Assembly: GCF_030332225.1 (NCBI RefSeq)
Contig: NZ_JAOWIF010000033.1
Coordinates: 1 to 64,000 of the forward strand
From: Citrobacter sp. Cu233
GTDB taxonomy: Bacteria; Pseudomonadota; Gammaproteobacteria; Enterobacterales; Enterobacteriaceae
Reading direction: 5' to 3'
Length of the DNA: 64,000 bases
The notes beneath the pieces were generated by a model. The model saw nothing but the letters and a program-made list of their open reading frames with translations. It was not told where the DNA came from and did not search any database. This document shows positions 34,413-44,976 of the stretch, one piece after another (the first letter of the stretch is position 1; each line of letters begins with the position of its first letter). Position numbers and translations under genes: made by a program.

Positions 34413-34445
34413 GCCCGGTAAGCGAAGCGCTACCGGGCATTTTTA
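34413..34445 (+). terminator. Terminator between tldD and aaeR
   Basis: GCCCGGTA and TACCGGGC form a perfect stem with GCGAAGCGC between and ATTTTTA after it. It ends tldD transcription; the convergent aaeR stop codon falls inside the T tract. The stem has REP-like sequence too. Confidence 0.85.
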
Positions 34446-35372
34446 CTTCTCTTTTCCCCGACCGTACATCCCCTGAAACAGTTGTGCCACATCGACAAAA
34501 TAATCGGTCAGATAGTTAATCACCACCTGCACTTTAAGCGGCAGCTTATCCTTTTCGGTATACAACGCATACACCGGACGTGGATCTGACTGGTAGCGGG
34601 GGAGCAGGATCTCCACTTCGCCGCGGTTGATCTCGTTGATCACCCACATCAGCGGTACATAAGCAATGCCCGCGCCCGCCGCCAGCCAGCGCACCAGCGT
34701 CATCGGATCGTTGGTCACAAAACGTCCCTCAGGGATCAGACGGGTAGAAATCCCCTCTGGGGCAATTAATTCGAACTCATTATCCGGACGAACGCTGTAT
34801 TCCAACCACGAATGATTGCTGAGATCGGCAGGTTTCTCCGGAACACCAAACTGGGCGAGATAACTTTTTGCTGCGCAGACCACCATCGGCATAGCCCCCA
34901 GACGACGCGAAAAAAGGCTGGAGTCCTGCAGGGCACCCACGCGGATAACCACGTCCAGACCGTCGGCGATCAGGTCGGGGGCCGGTATTCCTGTCACCAG
35001 ATTTACCGTCAGCCCAGGATACTCTTTGAGCATTTTTGCGGTAAGTCCGGCGAGGACATTTTGTGCCATGGTTGAAGAACAACCAATGCGTAGCGTACCG
35101 ATGGGCGTGTTGTTAAAAGCATACAGTTGCTCGTGAACATCCTGCGCTTCGTGCAGCATTCGGCGGCAACCCTGATAATAAATTTTACCCGCCTCGGTAA
35201 GCCCAATGCTGCGCGTGCTGCGGTTTAGCAGCTTAACCTGCAACTCATCTTCCAGTTTTGATACCGTCTGGCTTATCGATGAAACGCTCATTTGCAACTG
35301 TCTTGCGGCGGCGGTGAAGGAGCCCAGTTCGACAACTTTGGCGAACACCGACATACGTTTTAATCGTTCCAT
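34443..35372 (-). CDS. aaeR: LysR-type activator AaeR
   Basis: Activates the aaeXAB efflux genes in response to aromatic carboxylic acids such as p-hydroxybenzoate, 309 residues. The winged helix-turn-helix lies in residues 1-60 (FAKVVELGSFTAAARQLQMSVSSISQTVSKLE). The rest is the periplasmic-binding-like effector domain. Divergent from aaeX across a 184-base gap, the usual LysR arrangement. Confidence 0.95.
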   Translation of the reverse strand: MERLKRMSVFAKVVELGSFTAAARQLQMSVSSISQTVSKLEDELQVKLLNRSTRSIGLTEAGKIYYQGCRRMLHEAQDVHEQLYAFNNTPIGTLRIGCSSTMAQNVLAGLTAKMLKEYPGLTVNLVTGIPAPDLIADGLDVVIRVGALQDSSLFSRRLGAMPMVVCAAKSYLAQFGVPEKPADLSNHSWLEYSVRPDNEFELIAPEGISTRLIPEGRFVTNDPMTLVRWLAAGAGIAYVPLMWVINEINRGEVEILLPRYQSDPRPVYALYTEKDKLPLKVQVVINYLTDYFVDVAQLFQGMYGRGKEK

Positions 35373-35390
35373 TGTTCACTCTGGCTTAAA

Positions 35391-35406
35391 AGTGATTTAG
35401 ATCACA
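35391..35406. promoter_or_regulatory. CRP-like site near aaeR
   Basis: AGTGA-TTTAGA-TCACA matches the CRP core TGTGA-N6-TCACA in 9 of 10 positions and has A-rich and T-containing flanks. It begins 18 bases upstream of the aaeR start codon and about 150 bases from aaeX. The inner TGAT-N4-ATCA also resembles an FNR site. Function is inferred. Confidence 0.6.
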
Positions 35407-35556
35407 TAATATAGATAACAGCATAACAGTTACGCTAATATATTATTATTCAAATAACCGCTATGTCGCTCTCGCCTGGCTCATCCTTGCCCTTCTCTGC
35501 GGTGACATACGCTAAATAATCGATCACCTGCACTCTCTTAAGTTACCAAGGTCAAC

Positions 35557-35760
35557 ATGAGTCTGTTTCCCGTTATCGTGGTGTTTGGTCTGTCCTTCCC
35601 ACCGATTTTTTTCGAATTGCTTTTGTCACTGGCGATTTTCTGGCTGGTGCGCCGGGTGTTAGTTCCGACTGGCATCTATGATTTTGTCTGGCATCCGGCT
35701 CTGTTTAACACCGCGCTGTATTGCTGCCTGTTCTATTTAATATCGCGCCTGTTCGTTTGA
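35557..35760 (+). CDS. aaeX: Small membrane protein AaeX
   Basis: Inner-membrane protein of 67 residues (DUF1656) with two hydrophobic spans ([20 protein letters not shown] and [17 protein letters not shown]). It is the first gene of aaeXAB. Precise role in the efflux system is unknown; the gene is consistently paired with AaeA/AaeB-type pumps. Confidence 0.94.
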
Positions 35761-35767
35761 GGTTGAA

Positions 35768-36700
35768 GTGAAAACACTAACAAAAAAACTCTCCCGTACG
35801 GCTATAACTCTCGTACTGGTCATTCTGGCCTTTATCGCTATTTTCCGCGCATGGGTCTATTACACCGAGTCACCGTGGACGCGTGATGCACGTTTTAGCG
35901 CTGATGTCGTCGCCATTGCACCGGATGTCGCGGGTCTTATCACCAATGTTAACGTCCATGATAACCAACTGGTGAAAAAGGATCAGGTCCTGTTCACTAT
36001 CGACCAGCCACGCTATAAAAAAGCACTCGAACAGGCTGAAGCGGACGTCGCTTATTATCAGGTACTGGCACAAGAAAAACGCCAGGAAGCCGGTCGTCGT
36101 AACCGCCTGGGCGTGCAGGCCATGTCCCGCGAAGAGATTGACCAGTCGAATAACGTGCTGCAAACCGTATTACATCAGCTTGCGAAGGCGCAGGCGACCC
36201 GCGATCTGGCAAAACTCGATCTCGAACGTACCGTCATCCGTGCACCAGCCGATGGTTGGGTGACTAACCTTAACGTCTATTCTGGTGAATTTATTACTCG
36301 CGGATCTACGGCGGTAGCGCTGGTTAAGCATCACTCTTTTTACGTACTGGCCTATATGGAAGAGACCAAGCTGGAAGGTGTGCGTCCGGGCTATCGTGCT
36401 GAGATTACGCCGCTTGGTAGTAATAAGGTATTGAAAGGCACCGTCGATAGCGTGGCGGCAGGCGTGACAAATGCCAGCAGCACACGGGATGCGAAAGGTA
36501 TGGCAACCATCGATTCCAATCTTGAATGGGTACGTCTGGCGCAGCGTGTGCCGGTGCGCATCCGTCTTGATGACCAGCAGGGAACCCTGTGGCCGGCCGG
36601 TACTACGGCCACCGTCGTTATTACCGGTAAGCAGGATCGCGATGCCAGCCAGGAGTCGTTTTTCCGTAAAATGGCGCACCGTCTGCGCGAGTTTGGTTAA
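35768..36700 (+). CDS. aaeA: Aromatic acid efflux adaptor AaeA
   Basis: Membrane-fusion protein of the HlyD/EmrA type for p-hydroxybenzoic acid efflux, 310 residues. GTG start with a GAGGTTGA ribosome site 7 bases after aaeX. One N-terminal transmembrane helix ([18 protein letters not shown]) leads to a lipoyl half ([21 protein letters not shown]), a helical hairpin with coiled coil, the second half ([12 protein letters not shown]), and a beta barrel. Confidence 0.95.
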   Translation: MKTLTKKLSRTAITLVLVILAFIAIFRAWVYYTESPWTRDARFSADVVAIAPDVAGLITNVNVHDNQLVKKDQVLFTIDQPRYKKALEQAEADVAYYQVLAQEKRQEAGRRNRLGVQAMSREEIDQSNNVLQTVLHQLAKAQATRDLAKLDLERTVIRAPADGWVTNLNVYSGEFITRGSTAVALVKHHSFYVLAYMEETKLEGVRPGYRAEITPLGSNKVLKGTVDSVAAGVTNASSTRDAKGMATIDSNLEWVRLAQRVPVRIRLDDQQGTLWPAGTTATVVITGKQDRDASQESFFRKMAHRLREFG

Positions 36701-36705
36701 TTGTG

Positions 36706-38673
36706 ATGGGCATTTTCTCCATTGCCAATCAGCATATCCGCTTTGCGGTAAAGCTGGCATGCGCCATTGTACTGGCGTTATTTGTTGGCTTTCATTTTCA
36801 GCTTGAGACCCCTCGCTGGGCAGTACTGACCGCTGCGATTGTGGCGGCAGGCCCAGCCTTTGCCGCCGGTGGAGAACCTTATTCTGGCGCTATCCGCTAC
36901 CGCGGTATGCTGCGTATTGTTGGGACATTTATTGGCTGTATTGCCGCGCTGATCATTATTATCAGTATGATCCGTGCGCCGCTATTGATGATCCTGGTGT
37001 GCTGTATCTGGGCCGGTTTTTGTACCTGGATCTCTTCACTGGTTAAGATCGAAAACTCCTATGCCTGGGGGCTTTCGGGTTACACGGCGTTGATTATCGT
37101 CATTACCATTCAGGCGGAACCTCTGCTGACGCCACAATTTGCGCTCGAACGCTGCAGCGAGATTGTGATGGGGATTGTCTGCGCTATCATCGCCGACCTG
37201 CTCTTTTCGCCCCGTTCAGTGAAACAGGAGATAGATGTCGAGTTGGACAGCCTTCTGGTGGCGCAATATCAGCTTATGCAACTGTGTATAAAGCATGGTG
37301 ATAGCGAAGAAGTAGACAAGGCCTGGGGCACTTTAGTTCGTCGTACGGCAGCGCTTGAGGGGATGCGCAGCAACCTGAACATGGAATCCTCACGCTGGGT
37401 GCGCGCCAATCGTAGGCTCAAAGCGTTGAACACGCTGTCACTGACGCTTATTACTCAGTCCTGTGAAACCTATCTTATCCAGAATACACGACCAGAACTG
37501 ATTACAGATACTTTCCGCGAGTTGTTTGATACACCGGTTGAAACGGTGCAGGACGTACATAAACAACTGAAGCGGATGCGCCGTGTGATAGCCTGGACCG
37601 GTGAGCGTGATACGCCGGTGACAATCTATAGCTGGGCCGGCGCGGCGACGCGCTACCTGCTGTTGAAACGCGGTGTAGTCAGCAATACCAAAATCAGTGC
37701 AATAGAAGAAGAGATCCTGCAGGGCGAGCCGGTGGTGAAAGTGGAATCCGCTGAACGTCACCATGCGATGGTCAACTTCTGGCGTACTACGCTGTCCTGT
37801 GTGCTGGGAACCTTATTCTGGTTGTGGACCGGCTGGACGTCAGGTAGCGGCGCGATGGTCATGATAGCGGTCGTCACCTCGCTGGCTATGCGTTTGCCTA
37901 ACCCCCGCATGGTGGCCATCGACTTTATATATGGCACGCTGGCAGCATTACCGTTGGGGGCGCTCTATTTTCTGGTGATTATCCCCAATACTCAGCAAAG
38001 TATGTTGTTGCTGTGTCTGAGTCTGGCGGTGCTGGGATTCTTTCTGGGTATCGAGGTGCAGAAGCGGCGTCTGGGCTCAATGGGGGCGTTGGCGAGCACT
38101 ATTAACATCATCGTGCTTGATAACCCGATGACGTTTCACTTTAGTCAGTTCCTCGACAGTGCACTGGGGCAGATTGTCGGCTGCGTATTGGCATTTATCG
38201 TGATTCTGCTGGTGCGGGATAACTCGCGTGACAGAACGGGTCGCGTGTTGCTTAACCAGTTTGTGTCGGCAGCGGTCTCTGCAATGACCACCAATGTTGT
38301 GCGCCGTAAAGAAAACCACCTTCCGGCGTTGTATCAGCAGCTGTTTTTACTGATGAACAAATTTCCTGGCGATCTGGCAAAGTTCCGTCTGGCACTGACG
38401 ATGATTATTGCTCACCAGCGTTTACGTGATGCGCCTGTACCAGTAAACGATGATTTATCGGCGTTTCATCGGCAACTTCGCCGTACTGCCGATCATGTTA
38501 TTTCTGCAGTAAATGATGACAAACGCCGACGCTACTTTAGTCAGTTGCTGGAGGAGCTTGATATCTACCAGGAAAAATTAACGCTCTGGGAAGCCCCGCC
38601 TCAGGTAACGGAGCCAGTGAAACGACTCACGGGAATGTTGCACAAATACCAGCATGCGCTGACCAGCAATTAA
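36706..38673 (+). CDS. aaeB: Aromatic acid efflux pump AaeB
   Basis: Inner-membrane pump for aromatic carboxylic acids, 655 residues. It has the FUSC/ArAE topology: two blocks of about five to six transmembrane helices (about 10-165 and 360-505) each followed by a cytoplasmic region. ATG was chosen over a GTG one codon earlier. It lies 5 bases past aaeA and is the last gene of the operon, before a strong terminator. A metabolic relief-valve role is established in E. coli. Confidence 0.95.
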   Translation: MGIFSIANQHIRFAVKLACAIVLALFVGFHFQLETPRWAVLTAAIVAAGPAFAAGGEPYSGAIRYRGMLRIVGTFIGCIAALIIIISMIRAPLLMILVCCIWAGFCTWISSLVKIENSYAWGLSGYTALIIVITIQAEPLLTPQFALERCSEIVMGIVCAIIADLLFSPRSVKQEIDVELDSLLVAQYQLMQLCIKHGDSEEVDKAWGTLVRRTAALEGMRSNLNMESSRWVRANRRLKALNTLSLTLITQSCETYLIQNTRPELITDTFRELFDTPVETVQDVHKQLKRMRRVIAWTGERDTPVTIYSWAGAATRYLLLKRGVVSNTKISAIEEEILQGEPVVKVESAERHHAMVNFWRTTLSCVLGTLFWLWTGWTSGSGAMVMIAVVTSLAMRLPNPRMVAIDFIYGTLAALPLGALYFLVIIPNTQQSMLLLCLSLAVLGFFLGIEVQKRRLGSMGALASTINIIVLDNPMTFHFSQFLDSALGQIVGCVLAFIVILLVRDNSRDRTGRVLLNQFVSAAVSAMTTNVVRRKENHLPALYQQLFLLMNKFPGDLAKFRLALTMIIAHQRLRDAPVPVNDDLSAFHRQLRRTADHVISAVNDDKRRRYFSQLLEELDIYQEKLTLWEAPPQVTEPVKRLTGMLHKYQHALTSN

Positions 38674-38679
38674 GCGCTA

Positions 38680-38708
38680 AAAACCGACGCCAGAAGCGTC
38701 GGTTTTTT
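38680..38708 (+). terminator. Terminator after aaeXAB
   Basis: AAACCGACGC and GCGTCGGTTT form a 10-bp stem with a run of seven T, six bases past the aaeB stop. Confidence 0.95.
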
Positions 38709-38791
38709 TATGGCTATACTTACCTGACGTGTGGGAATTCCCAGCATACAGGTAGTCTGTAGGGTGACTGGCGTCGGGATGGTGGCTATAG

Positions 38792-39070
38792 ATGAATATC
38801 TATACGTTTGATTTTGACGAGATTGAAGATCAGGGTGATTTCTACCGCGAGTTTACGCGGATATTCGGCCTGGCCCGGGAAAAGGTGAGCGATCTCGATT
38901 CGCTGTGGGAAGTGGTGATGGGGGACGTCCTGCCTCTGCCGCTGGAGATTGAGTTTGTCCATTTACCGGACAAACAGCGTCGACGCTACGGTGCCCTGAT
39001 ATTGCTGTTTGATGAAGCAGAAGAGGAACTGGAAGGGCAATTGCGCTTTAACGTTCGCCACTCAAAATAG
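38792..39070 (+). CDS. yhcO: Barstar-family protein YhcO
   Basis: Small acidic protein of 92 residues in the barstar (RNase-inhibitor) family. The pattern [19 protein letters not shown], then [21 protein letters not shown], matches the barstar fold, including the LWD-like helix and the acidic stretch that meets an RNase active site. No barnase-like RNase is encoded beside it, so its partner is unknown. It has its own short leader after the aaeB terminator. Confidence 0.9.
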   Translation: MNIYTFDFDEIEDQGDFYREFTRIFGLAREKVSDLDSLWEVVMGDVLPLPLEIEFVHLPDKQRRRYGALILLFDEAEEELEGQLRFNVRHSK

Positions 39071-39073
39071 GCA

Positions 39074-39100
39074 TAAAAAAAGCCCCCGACAGGCGGGGGC
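39074..39100 (-). terminator. Terminator after yhcN
   Basis: GCCCCCG and CGGGGGC form a stem; on the minus strand it is followed by seven T. A second hairpin (GTCGTCT/AGACGAC, 39103-39122) lies directly before it, between the yhcN stop and this terminator. It can also serve yhcO from the other side only weakly. Confidence 0.92.
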
Positions 39101-39128
39101 AAGTCGTCTCGGACCAGACGACGAGGGT

Positions 39129-39395
39129 TTATTTGTACAATTCTGCGGTTGCATGCCAGTGAGCACCTTCACGGAGTTCAGTGACACGATAGCTGCTGGC
39201 GCCCGCTTTTTCTGCTTTAGCGGCGATTGCCTGACGCATATCCATTGGTGAGCTACCGATCTGAGATACAGAGATGGTACCCATGGATTGCAGATTCTGT
39301 GCTTCTTGAGCGTTCACCTGATTAACCGCGGCGCTTGCACCGAAAGAGAGAACGGAGAGAAGGCTTAAAGTTGCAACAGTGGTTTTGATTTTCAT
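39129..39395 (-). CDS. yhcN: Periplasmic stress protein YhcN
   Basis: Secreted protein of 88 residues in the YhcN/BhsA/McbA (DUF1471) family. The signal peptide is KIKTTVATLSLLSVLSFGASA. The mature domain has MGTISVSQIGSSP, KAGASSYRVTE and WHATAELYK, the family pattern. In E. coli YhcN responds to acid and peroxide. The start has GAGG 8 bases upstream; the longer frame to 39452 was rejected. Confidence 0.94.
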   Translation of the reverse strand: MKIKTTVATLSLLSVLSFGASAAVNQVNAQEAQNLQSMGTISVSQIGSSPMDMRQAIAAKAEKAGASSYRVTELREGAHWHATAELYK

Positions 39396-39774
39396 GATAT
39401 TTACCTCGTCGAATTCTTTTATTAGGGGTCTTTGTTTCGTGACCCTCATCACAAAATCAAGTATACACTAATCACGCGATAAATTAATACCACGCTAATT
39501 GTTTCTATGGTAATCAGGTGTTAAGAAAAGTGTTTTTTTATAACTATATGGAATTAAAAATACAAATCAGAACTGATATTTAAAAATAAAATCAATAAAT
39601 TCATGTAGATACTAGATTTTGCAAATTGTGCGTTTTTGATGAGTATCATTCACTATGTGAATGCGTTTTGGCGGTGAAACGCACTATTTGTTAAATTCCC
39701 GGTAGTGGAAAGCTGAGGAGAGGAGCAGAAAAGAGAGATTTTTCCCCCGCCACAGGGCGTGACGGGGAAGGGAA
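39396..39774. other. Gap between yhcN and argR
   Basis: A 379-base, AT-rich gap with the yhcN promoter on the yhcN side. Near argR an imperfect stem (CCCCGCCACAGGG / GTGACGGGG, about 39744-39766) may end argR transcription, though its T tract is poor. I see no open frame with coding character. Confidence 0.45.
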
Positions 39775-40248
<474 letters not shown>

Positions 40249-40270
40249 TCACCCGTAATATGGCGGTAGA

Positions 40271-40309
40271 AACAACATTATTGTGCATACAGATGAATTT
40301 TTATGCAAA
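40271..40309. promoter_or_regulatory. ARG boxes upstream of argR
   Basis: The box at 40292-40309 has TGAAT-TTTT-ATGCA, 9 of 10 against the conserved arms of the ARG box (TGAAT-N4-ATTCA). A second, poorer box overlaps 40271-40289, about 20-21 bases away, the usual spacing for a pair bound by one ArgR hexamer. Position fits autorepression of argR. Confidence 0.65.
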
Positions 40310-40516
40310 CGGTCTGCCTCGTTCAAGGCTGAAATAATGTTATGAAAGAGCGGGATTTTATCAAATTTCGTTATCAAGAAACATGCCTGTGTCACGGCTC
40401 GCAAATAAGATTAAAAGTAAATTAAATGTTATCAAATTGATGTTGTTTTGAGATGGCTGTAGGGTATATTGTCAGCACCTGTTGGAAAGTTGCTCTACTG
40501 TGCGAGTGGTTTTGAA

Positions 40517-40549
40517 TTACGTAACTTAGGTTTTATTTTACGTAAGTTA
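40517..40549. repeat. Direct repeat upstream of mdh
   Basis: TTACGTAACTTA and TTACGTAAGTTA are 11 of 12 identical and exactly 21 bases apart, two helix turns. Each starts with the palindrome TTACGTAA. It lies about 135 bases before mdh, where CRP and ArcA control is known in E. coli. The rest of 40246-40681 is AT-rich promoter sequence. Confidence 0.6.
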
Positions 40550-40603
40550 AATGCATAAAAGCCAAATTTGCGTGACTACGCATTCTTGAAGCGTGGTTAT
40601 TGA

Positions 40604-41617
<1,014 letters not shown>

Positions 41618-41642
41618 CACGCTCGTGTAGGCCTGATGTAAA

Positions 41643-41673
41643 AAAACCGGAGAATGAATTCTCCGGTTTTTTT
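41643..41673. terminator. Bidirectional terminator mdh/degS
   Basis: AACCGGAGAA and TTCTCCGGTT pair with A runs before and T runs after, so the hairpin terminates both mdh (plus) and degS (minus). Confidence 0.93.
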
Positions 41674-41692
41674 GTGCGTCAAATTCACGACA

Positions 41693-42760
41693 TTAGTTCG
41701 TCGCCGGGTATTCCTGAATGGTGACCTGCAACGTTAACTGTTTATCATCGCGCATTACGACCACGGAGATAACTGAACCTGGGCGAATTTCAGCGACCTG
41801 ATCCATGGTTTCCAGCGCAGAGACAGCCGGTTTATTATTGACCGAGATAATCAGGTCATTGACCTGAATGCCTGCCTGGGCCGCCGGACCATCCGGAGCC
41901 ACTTCGTTTACGACAATCCCCTGAATTTGCTCCATGCCGCTACCTTGTGCGTGCAGCGGTGCAATTTCACGCCCGCTGATGCCGATGTAGCCACGAATAA
42001 CTCGCCCGTCGCGAATCAGCTTATCCATGATTTTCGTCGCCAGTTGAAACGGAATTGCAAAGCCAATCCCTTCCGGCGTTTCACCATCATTGCTCTTATC
42101 AAACGACAGTGTGTTAATCCCCATCAACTCACCCAGGGAGTTAACCAGCGCACCGCCGGAGTTACCGTGGTTAATGGAGGCATCCGTCTGCAGGAAGTTT
42201 TGCCGGCCTGTTGGGTTCAGGCCAATACGCCCCGTGGCGCTGATGATCCCCTGAGTGATTGTTTGCCCAAGGTTGTACGGGTTACCGATGGCAAGCACGA
42301 CATCGCCAATATGCGGTACACGTTTGTTATTAATTGGGATCGTCGGTAGTCCGCCTGCTGCGTTGATTTTCAACACTGCAAGGTCGGTTAAGGTATCGGA
42401 GCCAACAAGCAGCGCTTCAAAGACACGTCCATCCTGCAACGCGACGATGATTTGGTCGGCGTCATTAATGACATGCTTGTTGGTGATGATATAGCCGCGC
42501 TGATCCATGATAACGCCTGAACCGAGCGTGCGGATCTCCAGCTGGTTATGCGTCGTGCTGTTCATACTGCGGTTGTACACGTTGACCACGGCAGGCGCAG
42601 CACGGCGAACTGCCGGGTTATAACTGGCAGGTGTTTCATCAGTGCTGTCGAACTGTGGTGCGGTAAGCGTATTAATTTTTCGCAGAGAGGGCATCGCGGC
42701 CAGCAGAATGGCGCCGACGATTAAACCAATCGCGACCGAACGTAAAAGCTTCACAAACAT
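41693..42760 (-). CDS. degS: Envelope stress protease DegS
   Basis: Inner-membrane serine protease that starts the sigma-E response by cutting RseA, 355 residues. N-terminal membrane anchor (SVAIGLIVGAILLAAMPSL). Catalytic triad in ITNKHVI (His), SDTLTDLAVLKI (Asp) and ASINHGNSGGAL (Ser). One PDZ domain at the C-terminus senses unfolded porin tails. Follows degQ, 89 bases apart with a hairpin between. Confidence 0.96.
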   Translation of the reverse strand: MFVKLLRSVAIGLIVGAILLAAMPSLRKINTLTAPQFDSTDETPASYNPAVRRAAPAVVNVYNRSMNSTTHNQLEIRTLGSGVIMDQRGYIITNKHVINDADQIIVALQDGRVFEALLVGSDTLTDLAVLKINAAGGLPTIPINNKRVPHIGDVVLAIGNPYNLGQTITQGIISATGRIGLNPTGRQNFLQTDASINHGNSGGALVNSLGELMGINTLSFDKSNDGETPEGIGFAIPFQLATKIMDKLIRDGRVIRGYIGISGREIAPLHAQGSGMEQIQGIVVNEVAPDGPAAQAGIQVNDLIISVNNKPAVSALETMDQVAEIRPGSVISVVVMRDDKQLTLQVTIQEYPATN

Positions 42761-42809
42761 GATGGCGGCGTCATTAAAAAAGGGAACGGCAGCAGCATAT
42801 CACGAGTTT

Positions 42810-42841
42810 ACCGGACATCACACGGGGGGCTGATGTCCGGT
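42810..42841 (-). promoter_or_regulatory. Hairpin between degQ and degS
   Basis: ACCGGACATCA and TGATGTCCGGT form a perfect 11-bp stem with a 10-base loop, 9 bases past the degQ stop. No T run follows, so it may attenuate readthrough or stabilise degQ mRNA rather than stop transcription. Confidence 0.7.
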
Positions 42842-42849
42842 TGTCCTGG

Positions 42850-44217
42850 TTAACGCAAAAGCAGGTAAATACTCTCGTTACCACGAACGACCTGCAAAGC
42901 AATGATTGACGGTTTCGTTTCCAGCACTTTGCGCATTTCGGCAATCGAGTTCACCCGATCGCGGTTAACGGCGATGATGACGTCATCTTTATGCAGGCCG
43001 GCCTGTGCGGCTGGGCTGCTTTTCTCAACGTTATCAATTCGAATGCCTTTGGCACCGTCTTTTAGCTGCCCGTCGCTGAGCGTGGCCCCTTGCAATGCCG
43101 GTGCAATCATTTCAGCGCTGGCGGAGGATGATGTACTGGTATCCAGCGTCACTTCAACTTCCAGCGGTTTACCATTACGCAGCAGGCCCAGTTTGACTTT
43201 GGTCCCCGGTTCAGTTGTCGCAATACGCGAACGCAGTTCGGCGAAACTACTGAGCGGTTTGCCGTTAAGACTGGTAATAACGTCACCGGATTTCACGCCC
43301 GCTTTGGCGGAACCAGAGTTAGGCAGAACTTCGCTGACAAACGCGCCACGTTGTACATCCAGTTTGAATGCTTTAGCGATGTCAGCAGTCATTTCCGTAC
43401 CTTTAATACCTAACAGACCGCGTTTGATTTCGCCAAACTGCATTAATTGCTGCGCCAGCGTACGCGCCATGTTACTGGGGATAGCAAAACCGATCCCAAT
43501 GCTGCCGCCGCCAGGCGCGAGAATGGCGGTATTTATGCCAATCAGCTCACCATTCAGGTTGAGCAACGCACCGCCGGAGTTGCCGCGGTTAATAGACGCA
43601 TCGGTCTGAATAAAGTTTTCCAGCCCTTCCAGGTTCAGACCGCTGCGACCCAATGCGGAGACGATCCCTGAGGTTGCCGTTTGTCCCAGTCCGAACGGGT
43701 TGCCGACGGCGACAGCAAAGTCACCCACGCGCAGTTTGTCGGAGTCGGCGATAGCGATTTGTGTCAGGTTGCTGGGATGCTGTATTTGCAGCAGGGCGAT
43801 ATCGCTCTGATCGTCGCTACCGATGAGTTTGGCATCGAACTCGCGCCCATCGTTCAGTTGAACGCTAATTTTCTGCGCCTGATTAATAACGTGGTTGTTG
43901 GTCAGAACATAGCCCTTGGCAGCGTCAATGATGACGCCTGAACCCAGTCCTTCGAATGGCTGCGAGGGCTGATCGGGCAGCTCATCACCAAAAAACTTTT
44001 TGAATTCTTCCGGGACTTTTTGCCCTTGAACGGCGGTGCCCTCGACTCTCACGCTAACGACGGCAGGTAACACTTTTTCCAGCATGGGGGCGAGGCTGGG
44101 GATCGCTGCCTGACCGGGGACCTGGCCGGGAATCGACGCAATGGCCTGGAATGGCGCCGAGAGAGTTAACCCGACACTTAACGCTAATGCACTCAACAGC
44201 TGGGTTTGTTTTTTCAT
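42850..44217 (-). CDS. degQ: Periplasmic protease DegQ
   Basis: Periplasmic serine protease/chaperone of the HtrA family, 455 residues. Signal peptide KKQTQLLSALALSVGLTLSAPFQAIA. Triad in LTNNHVI (His), SDDQSDIALLQI (Asp) and ASINRGNSGGAL (Ser); two PDZ domains from about 255 and 360. Start chosen at MKKQT by signal peptide and length; a 14-residue longer frame was rejected. Upstream of degS, as in E. coli. Confidence 0.96.
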   Translation of the reverse strand: MKKQTQLLSALALSVGLTLSAPFQAIASIPGQVPGQAAIPSLAPMLEKVLPAVVSVRVEGTAVQGQKVPEEFKKFFGDELPDQPSQPFEGLGSGVIIDAAKGYVLTNNHVINQAQKISVQLNDGREFDAKLIGSDDQSDIALLQIQHPSNLTQIAIADSDKLRVGDFAVAVGNPFGLGQTATSGIVSALGRSGLNLEGLENFIQTDASINRGNSGGALLNLNGELIGINTAILAPGGGSIGIGFAIPSNMARTLAQQLMQFGEIKRGLLGIKGTEMTADIAKAFKLDVQRGAFVSEVLPNSGSAKAGVKSGDVITSLNGKPLSSFAELRSRIATTEPGTKVKLGLLRNGKPLEVEVTLDTSTSSSASAEMIAPALQGATLSDGQLKDGAKGIRIDNVEKSSPAAQAGLHKDDVIIAVNRDRVNSIAEMRKVLETKPSIIALQVVRGNESIYLLLR

Positions 44218-44385
44218 GGATCCTGCTCTCGTACCTTGAGTAAACGGAAGATGATTCAAAACAGTTTGATGTTATTGAATTTTCGGTTTGGTCACAATGA
44301 GGCTAACGACTAAATAATAGCTGGGACGGGAAGAGAAGCGGAGGGCGCAATTGCTGCGCCCCATAAATTTCTTAACGATGTGCAG

Positions 44386-44784
44386 TTAGTCGCGCTTTGC
44401 GCCACTACGCAGCAGGCCGGAAGCCCCTTCGGAATAGTCACGCGGCATCTGAACCGGCGCCTGATCGTTACCCGCTTCAGACTCAGCCAGACGATTGCGG
44501 AATGGGTTGTTTTCCGCTGACATGCCCGGCAGCAGGCTGCTGGAGCTTTTCGCCATATGCTGATAAATCTGACGATAATCGTCAGCCATGTTATCCAGTA
44601 GCTCAGCGCTGCGGGCAAAATGACTCACCAGCTCTTCGCGGTACTCTTCCAGCTCAGCTTTGTTCTTTTCCAGTTCGTACTGTAATGCCTGCTGTTGGCG
44701 TAATTTACGATTACCAAAACGCATGGCTACAGCACCAATAATGATACCGACGACTAACCCAATTAGCGCATATTCCCAGGTCAT
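44386..44784 (-). CDS. zapG: Division/elongation-linked protein ZapG (YhcB)
   Basis: Inner-membrane protein of 132 residues. An N-terminal transmembrane helix (YALIGLVVGIIIGAVAMRFG) is followed by a coiled coil of about 30-75 (RQQQALQYELEKNKAELEEY) and a Ser-rich, acidic tail. YhcB links division and envelope synthesis in E. coli (DUF1043). Start is the ATG preceded by GGAG; an ATG two codons earlier lies within the ribosome site. Downstream 44343-44361 holds a small GC hairpin that may end it. Confidence 0.93.
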   Translation of the reverse strand: MTWEYALIGLVVGIIIGAVAMRFGNRKLRQQQALQYELEKNKAELEEYREELVSHFARSAELLDNMADDYRQIYQHMAKSSSSLLPGMSAENNPFRNRLAESEAGNDQAPVQMPRDYSEGASGLLRSGAKRD

Positions 44785-44976
44785 GAACATCTCCCGTTGT
44801 CTTTTGTTTCCGTAGGGTGTTGGCTTTAGGCTCCATGCCTGCGCCTGATTATGCCACTATAACCGCTAATCCCGTAGAAGTGGAATCCCGTGTTTATATC
44901 ACGTAATGTAGAACGGCCTTTTTTTCGTCAACCGTGAGCGACGGCACATCGATTCTCAAGGAATAACAATAACATC

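Noticed and set aside
42902-43609. 235-codon open frame antisense to degQ
   Set aside because: Shadow of a high-GC, conserved coding sequence; Ser/Ala/Pro-rich translation typical of antisense frames.
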